This document shows positions 45,062-53,725 of a stretch of DNA of 64,000 nucleotides, one piece after another. The DNA comes from Actinobacteria bacterium OV450 (lineage in GTDB: Bacteria; Actinomycetota; Actinomycetes; Streptomycetales; Streptomycetaceae), in assembly GCA_001298555.1 (NCBI GenBank), contig LJCW01000346.1, positions 1-64,000 of the forward strand, given 5' to 3'. The notes below the pieces were generated by a model. The model saw only the letters and a program-made list of their open reading frames with translations. It did no database searches and was not told where the DNA came from. Each line of letters begins with the position of its first letter. Within the stretch, counting starts at the first letter, position 1. Made by a program: the position numbers and the translations under genes.

Positions 45062-45985
45062 GTGAGCGCTGAGATCACCCTGTTCGTCAATCCCACCGCG
45101 GGACGCGGCCGGGGCGCGCACGCCGCGCAGCCGGCCGCTTCCGCGCTCCGGGCCGCCGGATTCTCCGTACGGACGGTCCTCGGCGCCGACGCCGGCGACG
45201 CGCTGGCCCGGCTGCGCACCGCCGTCCGCGAGGGCACCGGGGCGGTGATCGCCGTCGGCGGCGACGGCATGGTCTCCCTGGCCCTGCAGGCGCTGGCCGG
45301 GACGCTGGTACCGCTCGGGGTGGTCGCGGCGGGGACCGGCAACGACTTCGCGCGGGCCGTGGGGCTGCCCGTAGGGGAGCCCGCGCGGGCGGGCCGGCTG
45401 GCCGCCGAGGCGCTCAAGGAGGGCCGGGTCCGCGAGGTCGACCTCGGGCGGGTGGCCGCGGCGGGGGCCGGGGGCGGGGGCGCCGCCGAGGGCGGGACCT
45501 GGTACGGGACCGTGCTGTGCTCCGGATTCGATTCGCGGGTCAACGACCGCGGCAACCGGATGCGGCTCCCGGCCGGCCGGTTCAAGTACGACCTGGCGAT
45601 GCTCGCGGAGCTGGCCGCGTTCCGGCCCTTCCCCTACCGGATCACCCTCGACGACGGTCCGGTGATCGAGACCGAGGCCACGCTGGTGGCCGTGGGCAAC
45701 GGGTCCTCGTACGGCGGGGGCATGCGGATCTGCGCCGACGCCGTCCCCGACGACGGGCTCTTCGACGTCGTCGTCGTGGGCGACTGCAGCCGGGCCACCC
45801 TGCTCAAGGTCTTCCCGCGGGTGTACAGGGGGACCCATCTGAGCCACCCCGCGGTGACGGTCCACCGGGCCTCGAAGGTCACGCTGGAGGCCGCCGGAAT
45901 CACCGCGTACGCGGACGGCGAGCCCCTGGGGCCGCTGCCCGTGACCGCCGCCTGCGTACCGGGGGCCCTGCGGCTGCTGGTGTAG
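45062..45985 (+). CDS. Diacylglycerol/lipid kinase family protein
   Basis: DAGK catalytic-domain protein of 307 residues. The phosphate-binding VNPTAGRGRG motif (residues 9-18), GGDGMVSLALQALAG and the nucleotide loop LGVVAAGTGNDFARAVGLP are present, as is the C-terminal YADGEPLGPLPV. No membrane helices, as in soluble DgkB/YegS enzymes. GTG at 45062 starts 17 bases after tatC. TACATT lies 7 bases before it, so it may also be made from its own short-leader promoter. Lipid substrate unproven. Confidence 0.9.
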   Translation: MSAEITLFVNPTAGRGRGAHAAQPAASALRAAGFSVRTVLGADAGDALARLRTAVREGTGAVIAVGGDGMVSLALQALAGTLVPLGVVAAGTGNDFARAVGLPVGEPARAGRLAAEALKEGRVREVDLGRVAAAGAGGGGAAEGGTWYGTVLCSGFDSRVNDRGNRMRLPAGRFKYDLAMLAELAAFRPFPYRITLDDGPVIETEATLVAVGNGSSYGGGMRICADAVPDDGLFDVVVVGDCSRATLLKVFPRVYRGTHLSHPAVTVHRASKVTLEAAGITAYADGEPLGPLPVTAACVPGALRLLV

Positions 45986-46001
45986 ATAAAGATCGCGACT
46001 G

Positions 46002-46024
46002 TTGTCAGGGGCGGCGGGTAGGCT
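46002..46024 (+). promoter_or_regulatory. PafBC-type (RecA-NDp) promoter before the helicase gene
   Basis: TTGTCAGGG (46002-46010), 8 bases, then TAGGCT (46019-46024). This matches TTGTCRGTG-N8-TAnnnT at all but one fixed position. The -10 lies 10 bases before the ATG at 46035. Confidence 0.82.
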
Positions 46025-46034
46025 CGACAGCAAG

Positions 46035-48887
46035 ATGACCGAAGAACTCTCACCCGCCGAGCGGTACGCCGCAGCCCGGATCCGCGCCGCCGAAGAGGCC
46101 TCCGCGCTGGCCCCCTTCCGGGAGATGTACGAATTCGACCTGGACTCCTACCAGGTCGACGCCTGCAAGGCACTGGAGGCCGGCAAGGGCGTGCTGGTCG
46201 CCGCCCCGACCGGCTCGGGCAAGACCATCGTCGGCGAGTTCGCCGTGCACCTGGCCCTGCGTCAGGGCCGCAAGTGCTTCTACACGACGCCCATCAAGGC
46301 CCTGTCGAACCAGAAGTACGCCGACCTCGTCAAGCGCTACGGCGCCGACAAGGTGGGCCTGCTGACCGGCGACAACAGCGTCAACTCCGAGGCGCCCGTG
46401 GTCGTGATGACAACCGAGGTGCTCCGCAACATGCTGTACGCGGGCTCGCAGTCGCTGATCGGCCTCGGCTACGTCGTGATGGACGAGGTGCACTACCTCT
46501 CCGACCGGTTCCGCGGAGCCGTCTGGGAGGAAGTGATCATCCACCTCCCCGAGTCGGTCACCCTGGTGTCCCTGTCGGCCACGGTGTCCAACGCCGAGGA
46601 GTTCGGCGACTGGCTCGACACCGTGCGCGGCGACACCGAGGTGATCGTCTCCGAGGAGCGGCCCGTCCCGCTGTGGCAGCACGTCATGGCCGGCCGCAGG
46701 ATCTACGACCTCTTCGAGGAGGAGTCCGACCACGGGGGCCGCGGCTCCGCGCGCCGCGAGGTCAACCCCGACCTGCTGCGGATGGCGCGCGAGGAGAACA
46801 CCCGCACGTACAGTCCGAAGGACCGGCGCCGAGGCAAGATGGTCCGCGAGGCCGACCGCGAGCGCGAGCGGCGCTCGCGCGGCCGGATCTGGACCCCGAG
46901 CCGCCCCGAGGTCATCGCCCGGCTCGACGGCGACGGGCTGCTGCCGGCGATCAACTTCATCTTCAGCCGGGCCGGCTGCGAGGCCGCCGTCCAGCAGTGC
47001 CTGTTCGCGGGCCTGCGGCTCAACGACGACGCCGCGCGCCTGAGGGTGCGCGAGATCGTCGAGGAGCGGACCGCCTCCATCCCCGCCGAGGACCTGCACG
47101 TCCTGGGGTACTACGAGTGGCTGGAAGGCCTGGAGCGGGGCATCGCGGCGCACCACGCCGGCATGCTGCCGACGTTCAAGGAGGTCGTGGAGGAGCTGTT
47201 CGTCCGCGGCCTGGTCAAGGCCGTGTTCGCCACCGAGACCCTCGCGCTGGGCATCAACATGCCGGCGCGGACGGTGATCCTGGAGAAGCTCGTCAAGTGG
47301 AACGGCGAGCAGCACGCCGACATCACTCCCGGCGAGTACACGCAGCTCACCGGCCGGGCCGGGCGCCGCGGCATCGACGTCGAGGGCCACGCCGTGGTGC
47401 TGTGGCAGCGGGGCATGGACCCGGCGGCGCTCGCCGGGCTCGCCGGTACCCGTACGTACCCGCTGCGCTCCAGCTTCAAGCCCTCGTACAACATGGCCGT
47501 GAACCTGGTCCAGCAGTTCGGGCGGCACCGCTCGCGCGAGCTGCTGGAGACCTCCTTCGCGCAGTTCCAGGCCGACCGCTCGGTCGTCGGGATCTCCCGG
47601 CAGGTGCAGCGCAACGAGGAGGGCCTGGAGGGCTACCGGGAGGGCATGACCTGCCACCTCGGGAACTTCGAGGAGTACGCGCAGCTGCGCCGCGACCTGA
47701 AGGACCGCGAGACGGACCTGGCCAAGCAGGGGGCGGCCCAGCGCCGGGCCCAGGCGGCCGGTTCGCTGGAGAAGCTCAAGCCGGGCGACATCATCCACGT
47801 GCCGACCGGCAAGTTCGCCGGGCTCGCGCTGGTCCTGGACCCGGGCGTGCCGGCCGGGCGCGTCCACGGGCACCGGGGCCAGGAGTGGGCCGAGGGTCCG
47901 CGTCCGCTGGTGCTGACCGCGGAGCGGCAGGTCAAGCGGCTCGCCGCGATCGACTTCCCGGTCCCGGTCGAGGCCATCGAGCGGATGCGGATCCCGAAGA
48001 CGTTCAACGCGCGCTCGCCGCAGTCCCGCCGGGACCTGGCGTCCCAACTGCGTGCGAAGGCCGGGCACATCACGCCGGAGCGCCGGGGCCGCGGCCGGGC
48101 CGCGGCCGCCGACGACCGCGAGATCACCCGGCTGCGCGCCGCGCTGCGGGCGCATCCCTGCCACGGCTGCGACGAGCGGGAGGACCACGCCCGCTGGGCG
48201 GAGCGCTACCACCGGCTCAAGCGGGACACCCAGCAGCTCGAGCGGCGCATCGAGGGGCGGACGAACACCATCGCCCGTACCTTCGACCGGATCCACGCGC
48301 TGCTCACCGAGCTGGACTACCTGCGCGAGGACGAGGTCACCGTGCACGGCAAGCGGCTCGCCCGGCTGTACGGGGAGCTGGACCTGCTGGCGTCCGAGTG
48401 CCTGCGCGCGGGGGTCTGGGAAGGCCTGAGCCCGGCCGAGCTGGCTGCCTGCGTCTCGGCGCTGGTGTTCGAGGCGCGGCAGTCCGACGACGCGGTGGCG
48501 CCCAAGGTGCCGGGCGGCGCGGCGAAGGCGGCGCTCGGCGAGATGGTCCGCATCTGGGGCCGGCTCGACGCGCTGGAGGAGGAGCACCGCATCAACCAGG
48601 CGGAGGGCGTGGGCCAGCGCGAACCGGACCTCGGCTTCGCGTGGGCGGCGTACCAGTGGGCCTCCGACAAGAGCCTGGACGAGGTCCTGCGGGAGGCGGA
48701 GATGCCCGCCGGTGACTTCGTGCGCTGGTGCAAGCAGGTCATCGACGTGCTCGGGCAGATCGCGGCCGCGGCCCCGGCGTCCTCCGCGCCGCCGTCCTCG
48801 CAGGGCGGCAGCACGGTGGCCCGCAACGCCCGCAAGGCCGTCGACGCACTGCTGCGCGGTGTCGTGGCCTACAGCTCGGTCGGTTAG
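46035..48887 (+). CDS. helY: Ski2/Mtr4-like DEAD/DEAH-box helicase (HelY type)
   Basis: Superfamily 2 helicase of 950 residues. Motif I APTGSGKT (about 57-64), the conserved YTTPIKALSNQKY (Ia), motif II VMDEVHYLSD (about 150), motif III LSATVSN and motif VI QLTGRAGRRG are clear, followed by a long C-terminal region with a Cys/His cluster (HPCHGCDEREDH) and helical coils. It is homologous to mycobacterial HelY and yeast Mtr4/Ski2 RNA helicases. The ATG at 46035 is chosen from the promoter position; an in-frame earlier codon (46002) falls inside the -35. Predicted to be induced by DNA damage through PafBC. RNA or DNA as substrate is undetermined. Confidence 0.93.
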   Translation: MTEELSPAERYAAARIRAAEEASALAPFREMYEFDLDSYQVDACKALEAGKGVLVAAPTGSGKTIVGEFAVHLALRQGRKCFYTTPIKALSNQKYADLVKRYGADKVGLLTGDNSVNSEAPVVVMTTEVLRNMLYAGSQSLIGLGYVVMDEVHYLSDRFRGAVWEEVIIHLPESVTLVSLSATVSNAEEFGDWLDTVRGDTEVIVSEERPVPLWQHVMAGRRIYDLFEEESDHGGRGSARREVNPDLLRMAREENTRTYSPKDRRRGKMVREADRERERRSRGRIWTPSRPEVIARLDGDGLLPAINFIFSRAGCEAAVQQCLFAGLRLNDDAARLRVREIVEERTASIPAEDLHVLGYYEWLEGLERGIAAHHAGMLPTFKEVVEELFVRGLVKAVFATETLALGINMPARTVILEKLVKWNGEQHADITPGEYTQLTGRAGRRGIDVEGHAVVLWQRGMDPAALAGLAGTRTYPLRSSFKPSYNMAVNLVQQFGRHRSRELLETSFAQFQADRSVVGISRQVQRNEEGLEGYREGMTCHLGNFEEYAQLRRDLKDRETDLAKQGAAQRRAQAAGSLEKLKPGDIIHVPTGKFAGLALVLDPGVPAGRVHGHRGQEWAEGPRPLVLTAERQVKRLAAIDFPVPVEAIERMRIPKTFNARSPQSRRDLASQLRAKAGHITPERRGRGRAAAADDREITRLRAALRAHPCHGCDEREDHARWAERYHRLKRDTQQLERRIEGRTNTIARTFDRIHALLTELDYLREDEVTVHGKRLARLYGELDLLASECLRAGVWEGLSPAELAACVSALVFEARQSDDAVAPKVPGGAAKAALGEMVRIWGRLDALEEEHRINQAEGVGQREPDLGFAWAAYQWASDKSLDEVLREAEMPAGDFVRWCKQVIDVLGQIAAAAPASSAPPSSQGGSTVARNARKAVDALLRGVVAYSSVG

Positions 48888-48906
48888 GCCGGTACGGGTC
48901 AGTGTT

Positions 48907-48938
48907 CCGGCGGTGGTCTTCGAGGAGACCACCGCCGG
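48907..48938. terminator. Bidirectional hairpin between helicase and pseudouridine synthase genes
   Basis: A perfect 13-base-pair stem (48907-48919 with 48926-48938) with a 6-base loop lies between two convergent genes. Confidence 0.82.
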
Positions 48939-48957
48939 AGACCACCGCCGGCGCGGT

Positions 48958-49917
48958 CTAGGTGCCGGCTTCCCAGGCCGTGAGGTCCTCCCAGGCCCGG
49001 AGGGTCAGGCCGCTCTCGAAGCGGCGCGGGGTGCCGGTGACGGGGTCGGTGAACGACACGGTGCGGGCGAGGAGTTGCAGCGGGCGGCGGTAGTCGTCCG
49101 GGGCCGGGTCGCTGACCTGCGGGTACACCGGGTCGCCGAGGATCGGCAGGCCGAGGCCGTTCATGTGCACCCGCAGCTGGTGGGTGCGGCCGGTGTGCGG
49201 GGTCAGCCGGTAGCGGCCCAGTTCCCCTCTGGTGCCCAGGAGTTCGACCAGGCTCTCGGCGTTCGGTTCGGCGCCCGGGACCTCGACCGCGGCGATCACC
49301 CCGCGGGTCTTGTCGATGTGGCTGCGCACCGTGCGGGGGAGGGCGACCGCCGGGTCGTGGCGGGCTACGGCCTCGTACTGCTTGACGACCCGCCGCTCCT
49401 GGAAGAGCAGTTGGTACGCGCCGCGGTCCTCGGGGCGGATGGTGAACATCACCAGCCCGGCGGTCAGCCGGTCCAGCCGGTGCGCCGGGCTGAGGTCGGG
49501 CAGGCCGAGCTCGGTGCGCAGCCGGGCCAGGGCGGTCTGTGTGATGTGGCTGCCGCGCGGCGTGGTCGCCAGGAAGTGCGGCTTGTCCACGACCAGCAGG
49601 TGCGCGTCGCGGTGGACGACGCGGATCGGGAACGGCACCACCGGTTCCGGCTCCATGTCCCGGTGGAACCACAGGTAGGAGCCCGGCTCGTACGGGTCCT
49701 GCGGGTGCAGGACGCGACCGCCGGGGCCGAACACCCGCCCGGCGCGCAGCAGCCGGCCGATGGACTCGGCGCCGCGGGTGCCGGCGTAGCGCGCGGCGAG
49801 GTAGCCGCCGAGGTCGGGCCAGTGCCCGTCGGGGTCGGCGGGCAGCCGCAGCCGGACGGGGTCGATGCCGGCGACCTGCGGCAGGGGTGAGGGGGGTGCC
49901 TGGGTTCTGCGTCTCAT
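48958..49917 (-). CDS. RluA-family pseudouridine synthase
   Basis: RNA pseudouridine synthase of 319 residues. The catalytic motif is HRLDRLTAGLVMF (Asp near residue 145, with Leu-Thr where many members have Glu-Thr-Ser). LLVVDKPHFLATTP and GRTHQLRVHMNGLGLPILGDPVYP are also present. The N-terminal 80 residues are longer than in minimal RluA enzymes and lack an obvious S4 domain. TAGCCT lies 7 bases before the ATG, suggesting a very short leader. Target RNA unknown (23S rRNA or tRNA by family). Confidence 0.92.
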   Translation of the reverse strand: MRRRTQAPPSPLPQVAGIDPVRLRLPADPDGHWPDLGGYLAARYAGTRGAESIGRLLRAGRVFGPGGRVLHPQDPYEPGSYLWFHRDMEPEPVVPFPIRVVHRDAHLLVVDKPHFLATTPRGSHITQTALARLRTELGLPDLSPAHRLDRLTAGLVMFTIRPEDRGAYQLLFQERRVVKQYEAVARHDPAVALPRTVRSHIDKTRGVIAAVEVPGAEPNAESLVELLGTRGELGRYRLTPHTGRTHQLRVHMNGLGLPILGDPVYPQVSDPAPDDYRRPLQLLARTVSFTDPVTGTPRRFESGLTLRAWEDLTAWEAGT

Positions 49918-49935
49918 CGGGTCCAGGCTATGCGC

Positions 49936-51486
49936 CTACTGCTTGGTGAAGGTGCCCAGGTGGGTGGCGTCCAGGTACTCGATGCGGACCGTGCCGTCCT
50001 TGAAGAACACCCCGGTGCGCCCGACGGCGTTCTCGCCTGAGGTCACGTAGCTGAAGGTGTCCCCGTCGTAGTGGGTGAGCGGGAAGCGCATCGGCTTGGG
50101 GCCGAGGGAGAGGGTGAGGCCGCCCTTGCCTCCCGCGTTCGCGGTCACGGTCAGCTTTCCGTAGTACGGGCTCACGTAGGTTCCGGTGTACGCGCTGTCG
50201 GCGCGGGCCGGCTTGGCGCCCGCGGGCGGGTGCGCGTAGTCGGTGGCGGAGGGGCCGGGTCCGAGTTGCCGGGCGTAGAGCTGGGCGAAGAGCGGGAGCC
50301 AGTCGGTGGTCGGTTTGCCGTGCTCGGCGGTGTCGAAGAAGTCCGCGGCGATGGCGTCGGCGAGGCCGACCGGGGCGCCGTTGGTGAGGACGACGATGCC
50401 GAGCTTCTCCAGGGGGAGCATCGTGACGTTGGTGTTGGCGCCGAGTTCGAAGGCGCCGGAGTGGCTCAGGCGCAGCCGGCCCGCGTCGTCGTAGGAGACG
50501 TTCCAGCCGAGCCCGTAGAAGCCGGTGTGGTCCAGGGGCGGGGTCGGAGCCTGCGAGAGGATCTGCGGCAGGTGGGTGGTGGCGAGGGTGCCGGCGGGGA
50601 TGATCCGCTTCCCGTCGAGGGTGCCGCCGGAGAGCTGGAGCCGCAGCCAGCGGGCCATGTCGGTGGCGGTGGAGCTCACACCGCCGGCCGGGGACTGGGC
50701 GTCGGGGTCGCGCACGAAGCGGGGCGACCAGGTGCCGTCGGGGTTCTTGACGTGGGTGGCCGCGTGGTCGGGGGCATGGATGAAGGCCGAGAACCGGGTG
50801 CTGGTGTGCGTCATCCCGGCGGGCTTGAAGAGGGTGTCGTCGGCCAGCTTCTGCCACGTGGTGCCCTTTTGCCGGGCGACGGCCTCGGCGGCGGCGGTGA
50901 GGCCGAAGTTGGTGTAGTCGTAGCTGGCGCGGAAGGGGGAGAGGGGCTCCAGGCGGAGGTGGTCGAGGATGTACGCCTGGTCGTAGCCGAGGTCTTCGAG
51001 CAGGTCCCCGGCGTGGTCGGGCAGGCCGCTGCGGTGGGAGAACAGGTCGGCGGTGGTGACGTGGCCGGTGACCCAGGGGTCCTTCAGCGCGAAGCCGGGG
51101 AGTTCGGTGCGCAGGTCCCAGTCGGCGGGGTCCTTGAGGGCGCCGGCCACCACCGTGGAGGAAATCGGTTTGGAGACGGACGCGACCTGGAAGACGGTGT
51201 CGGGGCCGATGGCACCGGGCGCGTCGGTGCGCCGGACGCCGAAGCCCTTGAGGTAGACGACCTTGTCGTCGTGGACGACGGCCACGGCGGCTCCGGGCAC
51301 CCCGGTGCTGCGCATGGCGTCGGTGACGAACCCGGGCAGGCGCGCGACCGCTTTGTCCACTTCCGCGTCGGTGATCTGCGGCTTGGGCGCGGGCGGCGGG
51401 CTGGGCGCGGCGTGCGCGCCGGCCACCGCCGTCGCCGTGAGGACGGTGGCGGCTCCGGCTGCGCCGAACCTGCGGAGCGTACGCAT
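49936..51486 (-). CDS. Secreted serine hydrolase (beta-lactamase/DD-peptidase fold)
   Basis: Exported serine hydrolase of class C beta-lactamase/esterase type, 516 residues. A signal peptide ends near AGAHAAPS (about residue 27). The catalytic SxxK is in VASVSKPISS (Ser near residue 103), the YxN motif in YDYTNFG, and an HxG motif in LSHSGAF replaces KTG. A C-terminal beta domain (about 410-515) resembles lipocalin-like tails of such hydrolases. The ATG at 51486 is preferred to a GTG two codons upstream. Substrate unknown: peptide, ester or amide. Confidence 0.9.
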   Translation of the reverse strand: MRTLRRFGAAGAATVLTATAVAGAHAAPSPPPAPKPQITDAEVDKAVARLPGFVTDAMRSTGVPGAAVAVVHDDKVVYLKGFGVRRTDAPGAIGPDTVFQVASVSKPISSTVVAGALKDPADWDLRTELPGFALKDPWVTGHVTTADLFSHRSGLPDHAGDLLEDLGYDQAYILDHLRLEPLSPFRASYDYTNFGLTAAAEAVARQKGTTWQKLADDTLFKPAGMTHTSTRFSAFIHAPDHAATHVKNPDGTWSPRFVRDPDAQSPAGGVSSTATDMARWLRLQLSGGTLDGKRIIPAGTLATTHLPQILSQAPTPPLDHTGFYGLGWNVSYDDAGRLRLSHSGAFELGANTNVTMLPLEKLGIVVLTNGAPVGLADAIAADFFDTAEHGKPTTDWLPLFAQLYARQLGPGPSATDYAHPPAGAKPARADSAYTGTYVSPYYGKLTVTANAGGKGGLTLSLGPKPMRFPLTHYDGDTFSYVTSGENAVGRTGVFFKDGTVRIEYLDATHLGTFTKQ

Positions 51487-51674
51487 GAGCACATTGTCAC
51501 GCCGAACGGGTGACCCCGCCGCCCGGAGCGGCGGGAGGGCGGCCCGGCGCCCCGGCGGCCCGGCGGGTCAAGAACCGCGGGGGGCCCCGGCCGCGCCGAC
51601 GGGCCGGGTTCCCCCGGGGTGTGCCACGGGGACGGGGCGGGGCGTGCCCGGGCCGGGCCGGGCACGCGGTGCGG

Positions 51675-52508
51675 TTACGCCGCGGATTCCTGCTCGGCCA
51701 TGACGCGTGCGTTCCAGTCGCCCTTGATGGCCCGCCAGCCCTCGTCCGTCTCGCCCAGGCGCCAGTAGCCCGAGATGGAGAGGTGCTCCTTGGGGATGCC
51801 GCGCTCCAGGCGCAGGTGGCGGCGCAGCTCCTTCACGAAGCCGGCCTCGCCGTGCACGAAGGCGTGGACCTCGCGGGAGGGGAATTCGAAGGCCCGGACC
51901 GCCTCGACGAGCGTCTCGCCGACCGGGCGGGTGCCGCGGTGGACCCAGACCGGGACGACGCCGTCCTGGGTGGCGATCTTCTGCTCGTCGTCCGGGCCGT
52001 CGACCTCCACGAAGGCGTGCACCCGGGCGCCGGCCGGCATCCGCTCCATCGCGGCCGCGATCGCCGGCAGGGCGCTCTCGTCGCCCACCAGCAGGTGCCA
52101 GCCGGCGGCCGGGTCCGGGGCGTAGGCACCGCCCGGGCCGAGGAAGCGGACGAGCTCGCCGGGCTGGGCGCGGGCCGCCCAGGGGCCGGCCAGCCCGGCG
52201 TCGCCGTGGACGACGAAGTCGAGCGTCAGCTCCAGGTGCACCGGGTCCCACGAGCGGACGGTGTACGCCCGCTGGCGCGGCCACGCCTCCCGCGGGTACT
52301 CGGCGCGGATGCGGTCCAGGTCCCAGGGCGAGGGGTAGGTGACGCCCTCGGGCGCGAACAGCAGCTTGATGTAATGGTCGGTGAACTCGCCCGCACTGAA
52401 CCGGACCAGTCCGGCGCCTCCCAGCACCACCCGCACCATGTGCGGCGTCAACCGCTCGGTGCGCACGACGACTGCGGTGCCGACCTTGCGGGCGCGTCCT
52501 TCTGCCAC
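51675..52508 (-). CDS. Siderophore-interacting protein (ferric-siderophore reductase)
   Basis: SIP/ViuB-type FAD-dependent reductase of 277 residues that releases iron from imported siderophores in the cytoplasm. The FAD-binding region (QRAYTVRSWDPVHLELTLDFVVHGDAGLAGPWA) and the NAD(P)-binding domain (WHLLVGDESALPAIAAAMERMP; HAFVHGEAGFVKELRRHL) fit the family, as does the C-terminal YWRLGETDEGWRAIK. GTG at 52508 has AAGGGG upstream. An iron-box-like palindrome sits 24 bases before the start, implying repression by DmdR/IdeR when iron is plentiful. Confidence 0.93.
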   Translation of the reverse strand: MAEGRARKVGTAVVVRTERLTPHMVRVVLGGAGLVRFSAGEFTDHYIKLLFAPEGVTYPSPWDLDRIRAEYPREAWPRQRAYTVRSWDPVHLELTLDFVVHGDAGLAGPWAARAQPGELVRFLGPGGAYAPDPAAGWHLLVGDESALPAIAAAMERMPAGARVHAFVEVDGPDDEQKIATQDGVVPVWVHRGTRPVGETLVEAVRAFEFPSREVHAFVHGEAGFVKELRRHLRLERGIPKEHLSISGYWRLGETDEGWRAIKGDWNARVMAEQESAA

Positions 52509-52531
52509 GGCGTAACCCCTTGCTCCCCTGA

Positions 52532-52551
52532 AACTTAGGATTACCTAAGTT
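52532..52551 (-). promoter_or_regulatory. Iron-box-like palindrome before the siderophore-interacting gene
   Basis: Perfect 8-base arms AACTTAGG (52532-52539) and CCTAAGTT (52544-52551) flank ATTA. The TTAGG...CCTAA core matches DmdR/IdeR boxes, but the spacer is 4 rather than the usual 9 bases. It also lies 6 bases past the stop of the upstream exonuclease gene. Confidence 0.6.
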
Positions 52552-52557
52552 AGCATC

Positions 52558-53484
52558 TCAGGGGCGGAGCGCGCTGCCCAGGCGCGTCACCGCTCCGCCG
52601 AGACCCCACCGGCGCGCCAGCGCGTCGACGAGTTCGGGCTCCGCGGGGACCGTCGGCAGGGCCGGGTCGAACGCCGGGAGCGGGACGTCGGAGGCCACCT
52701 GGACCACCTTCGGGGCCACCGCCAGATACGGCCGGGACTCGTCCAGCCGCTTGCGCTGCGCAGGCGTCAGCTTCGACCTCGGGTCGTCGACCGCCGCGAT
52801 GATCCCGGCCAGGGAGCCGTACGCGTCCAGCAGTTTCGCCGCCGTCTTCTCGCCGATCCCGGGTACCCCCGGCAGGCCGTCGCTCGGGTCCCCGCGCAGC
52901 AGTGCCAGGTCCGCGTACCCTCGCCCGTCCACCCCGTACTTCTCGCGCAGCCAGGCCTCGTCCGTCACCTGGAGCGTGCCGACCCCCTTGAGGGGGTACA
53001 GCACGCGCCGCTGCCGGGCGTCGTCGACGAGCTGGTACAGGTCACGGTCGCCGGTGACGATGTCCACCGGGCCCGTGGCGCGGGCCGTGAGGGTGCCGAT
53101 CACGTCGTCGGCCTCGTACCCGGCGACCCCGACGCGGGCGATCCCGAACGCGTCCAGCGCCGCCTCGATGATCGGCACCTGCGGGGCCAGCGTGTCGGGG
53201 GTCTCCTCCACGTCCGGACCCGTCTCGGTCTCCTGGGCGACCCGGTGCGCCTTGTAGGAGGGGATCAGCTCCACCCGCCAGTGCGGCCGCCAGTCGGCGT
53301 CCATGCACGCCACCAGATCGTCGGGGCGGTGGTCCTGCACCAGCCGGCCGATGAAGTCGAGCAGCCCGCGCACCGCGTTGACCGGAGTGCCGTCCGGGGC
53401 CTTCACGGAGTCCGGGACGCCGAAATAGGCGCGGTAGTAGAGGGAGGCGGTGTCCAGCAGCATCAGGCGTCGAGTCGTCGTCAC
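52558..53484 (-). CDS. Stand-alone 5'-3' exonuclease (PolI N-terminal type)
   Basis: Flap/5'-3' exonuclease of 308 residues equivalent to the N-terminal domain of DNA polymerase I, with no polymerase domain. Acidic metal-binding residues are visible in LMLLDTASLYYRAYFG, VACMDADWRPHWR, GYEADDVIGTL and DIVTGDRDLYQLVDD, and the helix-hairpin-helix in GDPSDGLPGVPGIGEKTAAKLL. GTG at 53484 is the start. Such genes coexist with full-length polA in Streptomyces and probably process RNA primers or flaps. Confidence 0.92.
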   Translation of the reverse strand: MTTTRRLMLLDTASLYYRAYFGVPDSVKAPDGTPVNAVRGLLDFIGRLVQDHRPDDLVACMDADWRPHWRVELIPSYKAHRVAQETETGPDVEETPDTLAPQVPIIEAALDAFGIARVGVAGYEADDVIGTLTARATGPVDIVTGDRDLYQLVDDARQRRVLYPLKGVGTLQVTDEAWLREKYGVDGRGYADLALLRGDPSDGLPGVPGIGEKTAAKLLDAYGSLAGIIAAVDDPRSKLTPAQRKRLDESRPYLAVAPKVVQVASDVPLPAFDPALPTVPAEPELVDALARRWGLGGAVTRLGSALRP

Positions 53485-53645
53485 GCAGACGATGATGCCG
53501 CAATCCCCGCGCGTGCCCCCCGGGGCGGACGGTTACGGGCGGGGGCACGGGAAGTGGCCGTCGGAGCGCTCGGAAACGGCACGGGAGTTTCACGCGGGGC
53601 GTACCGTGGTGGGCTCTTGCGCGCGAAACCGGGGGCGGTTGCTGC

Positions 53646-53658
53646 GTAAGGTGCTTAC
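53646..53658 (+). promoter_or_regulatory. Small palindrome before the XRE-cupin gene
   Basis: GTAAG-GTG-CTTAC is a perfect 5-base-arm palindrome 67 bases before the ATG at 53726. It could be an autoregulatory site; support is weak. Confidence 0.3.
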
Positions 53659-53725
53659 AGCACACCCACGTGTGACGGACGCCGATGTCCGCCGGCAAAC
53701 CTGACAAGGGGAGGGCAGCCCCGCC

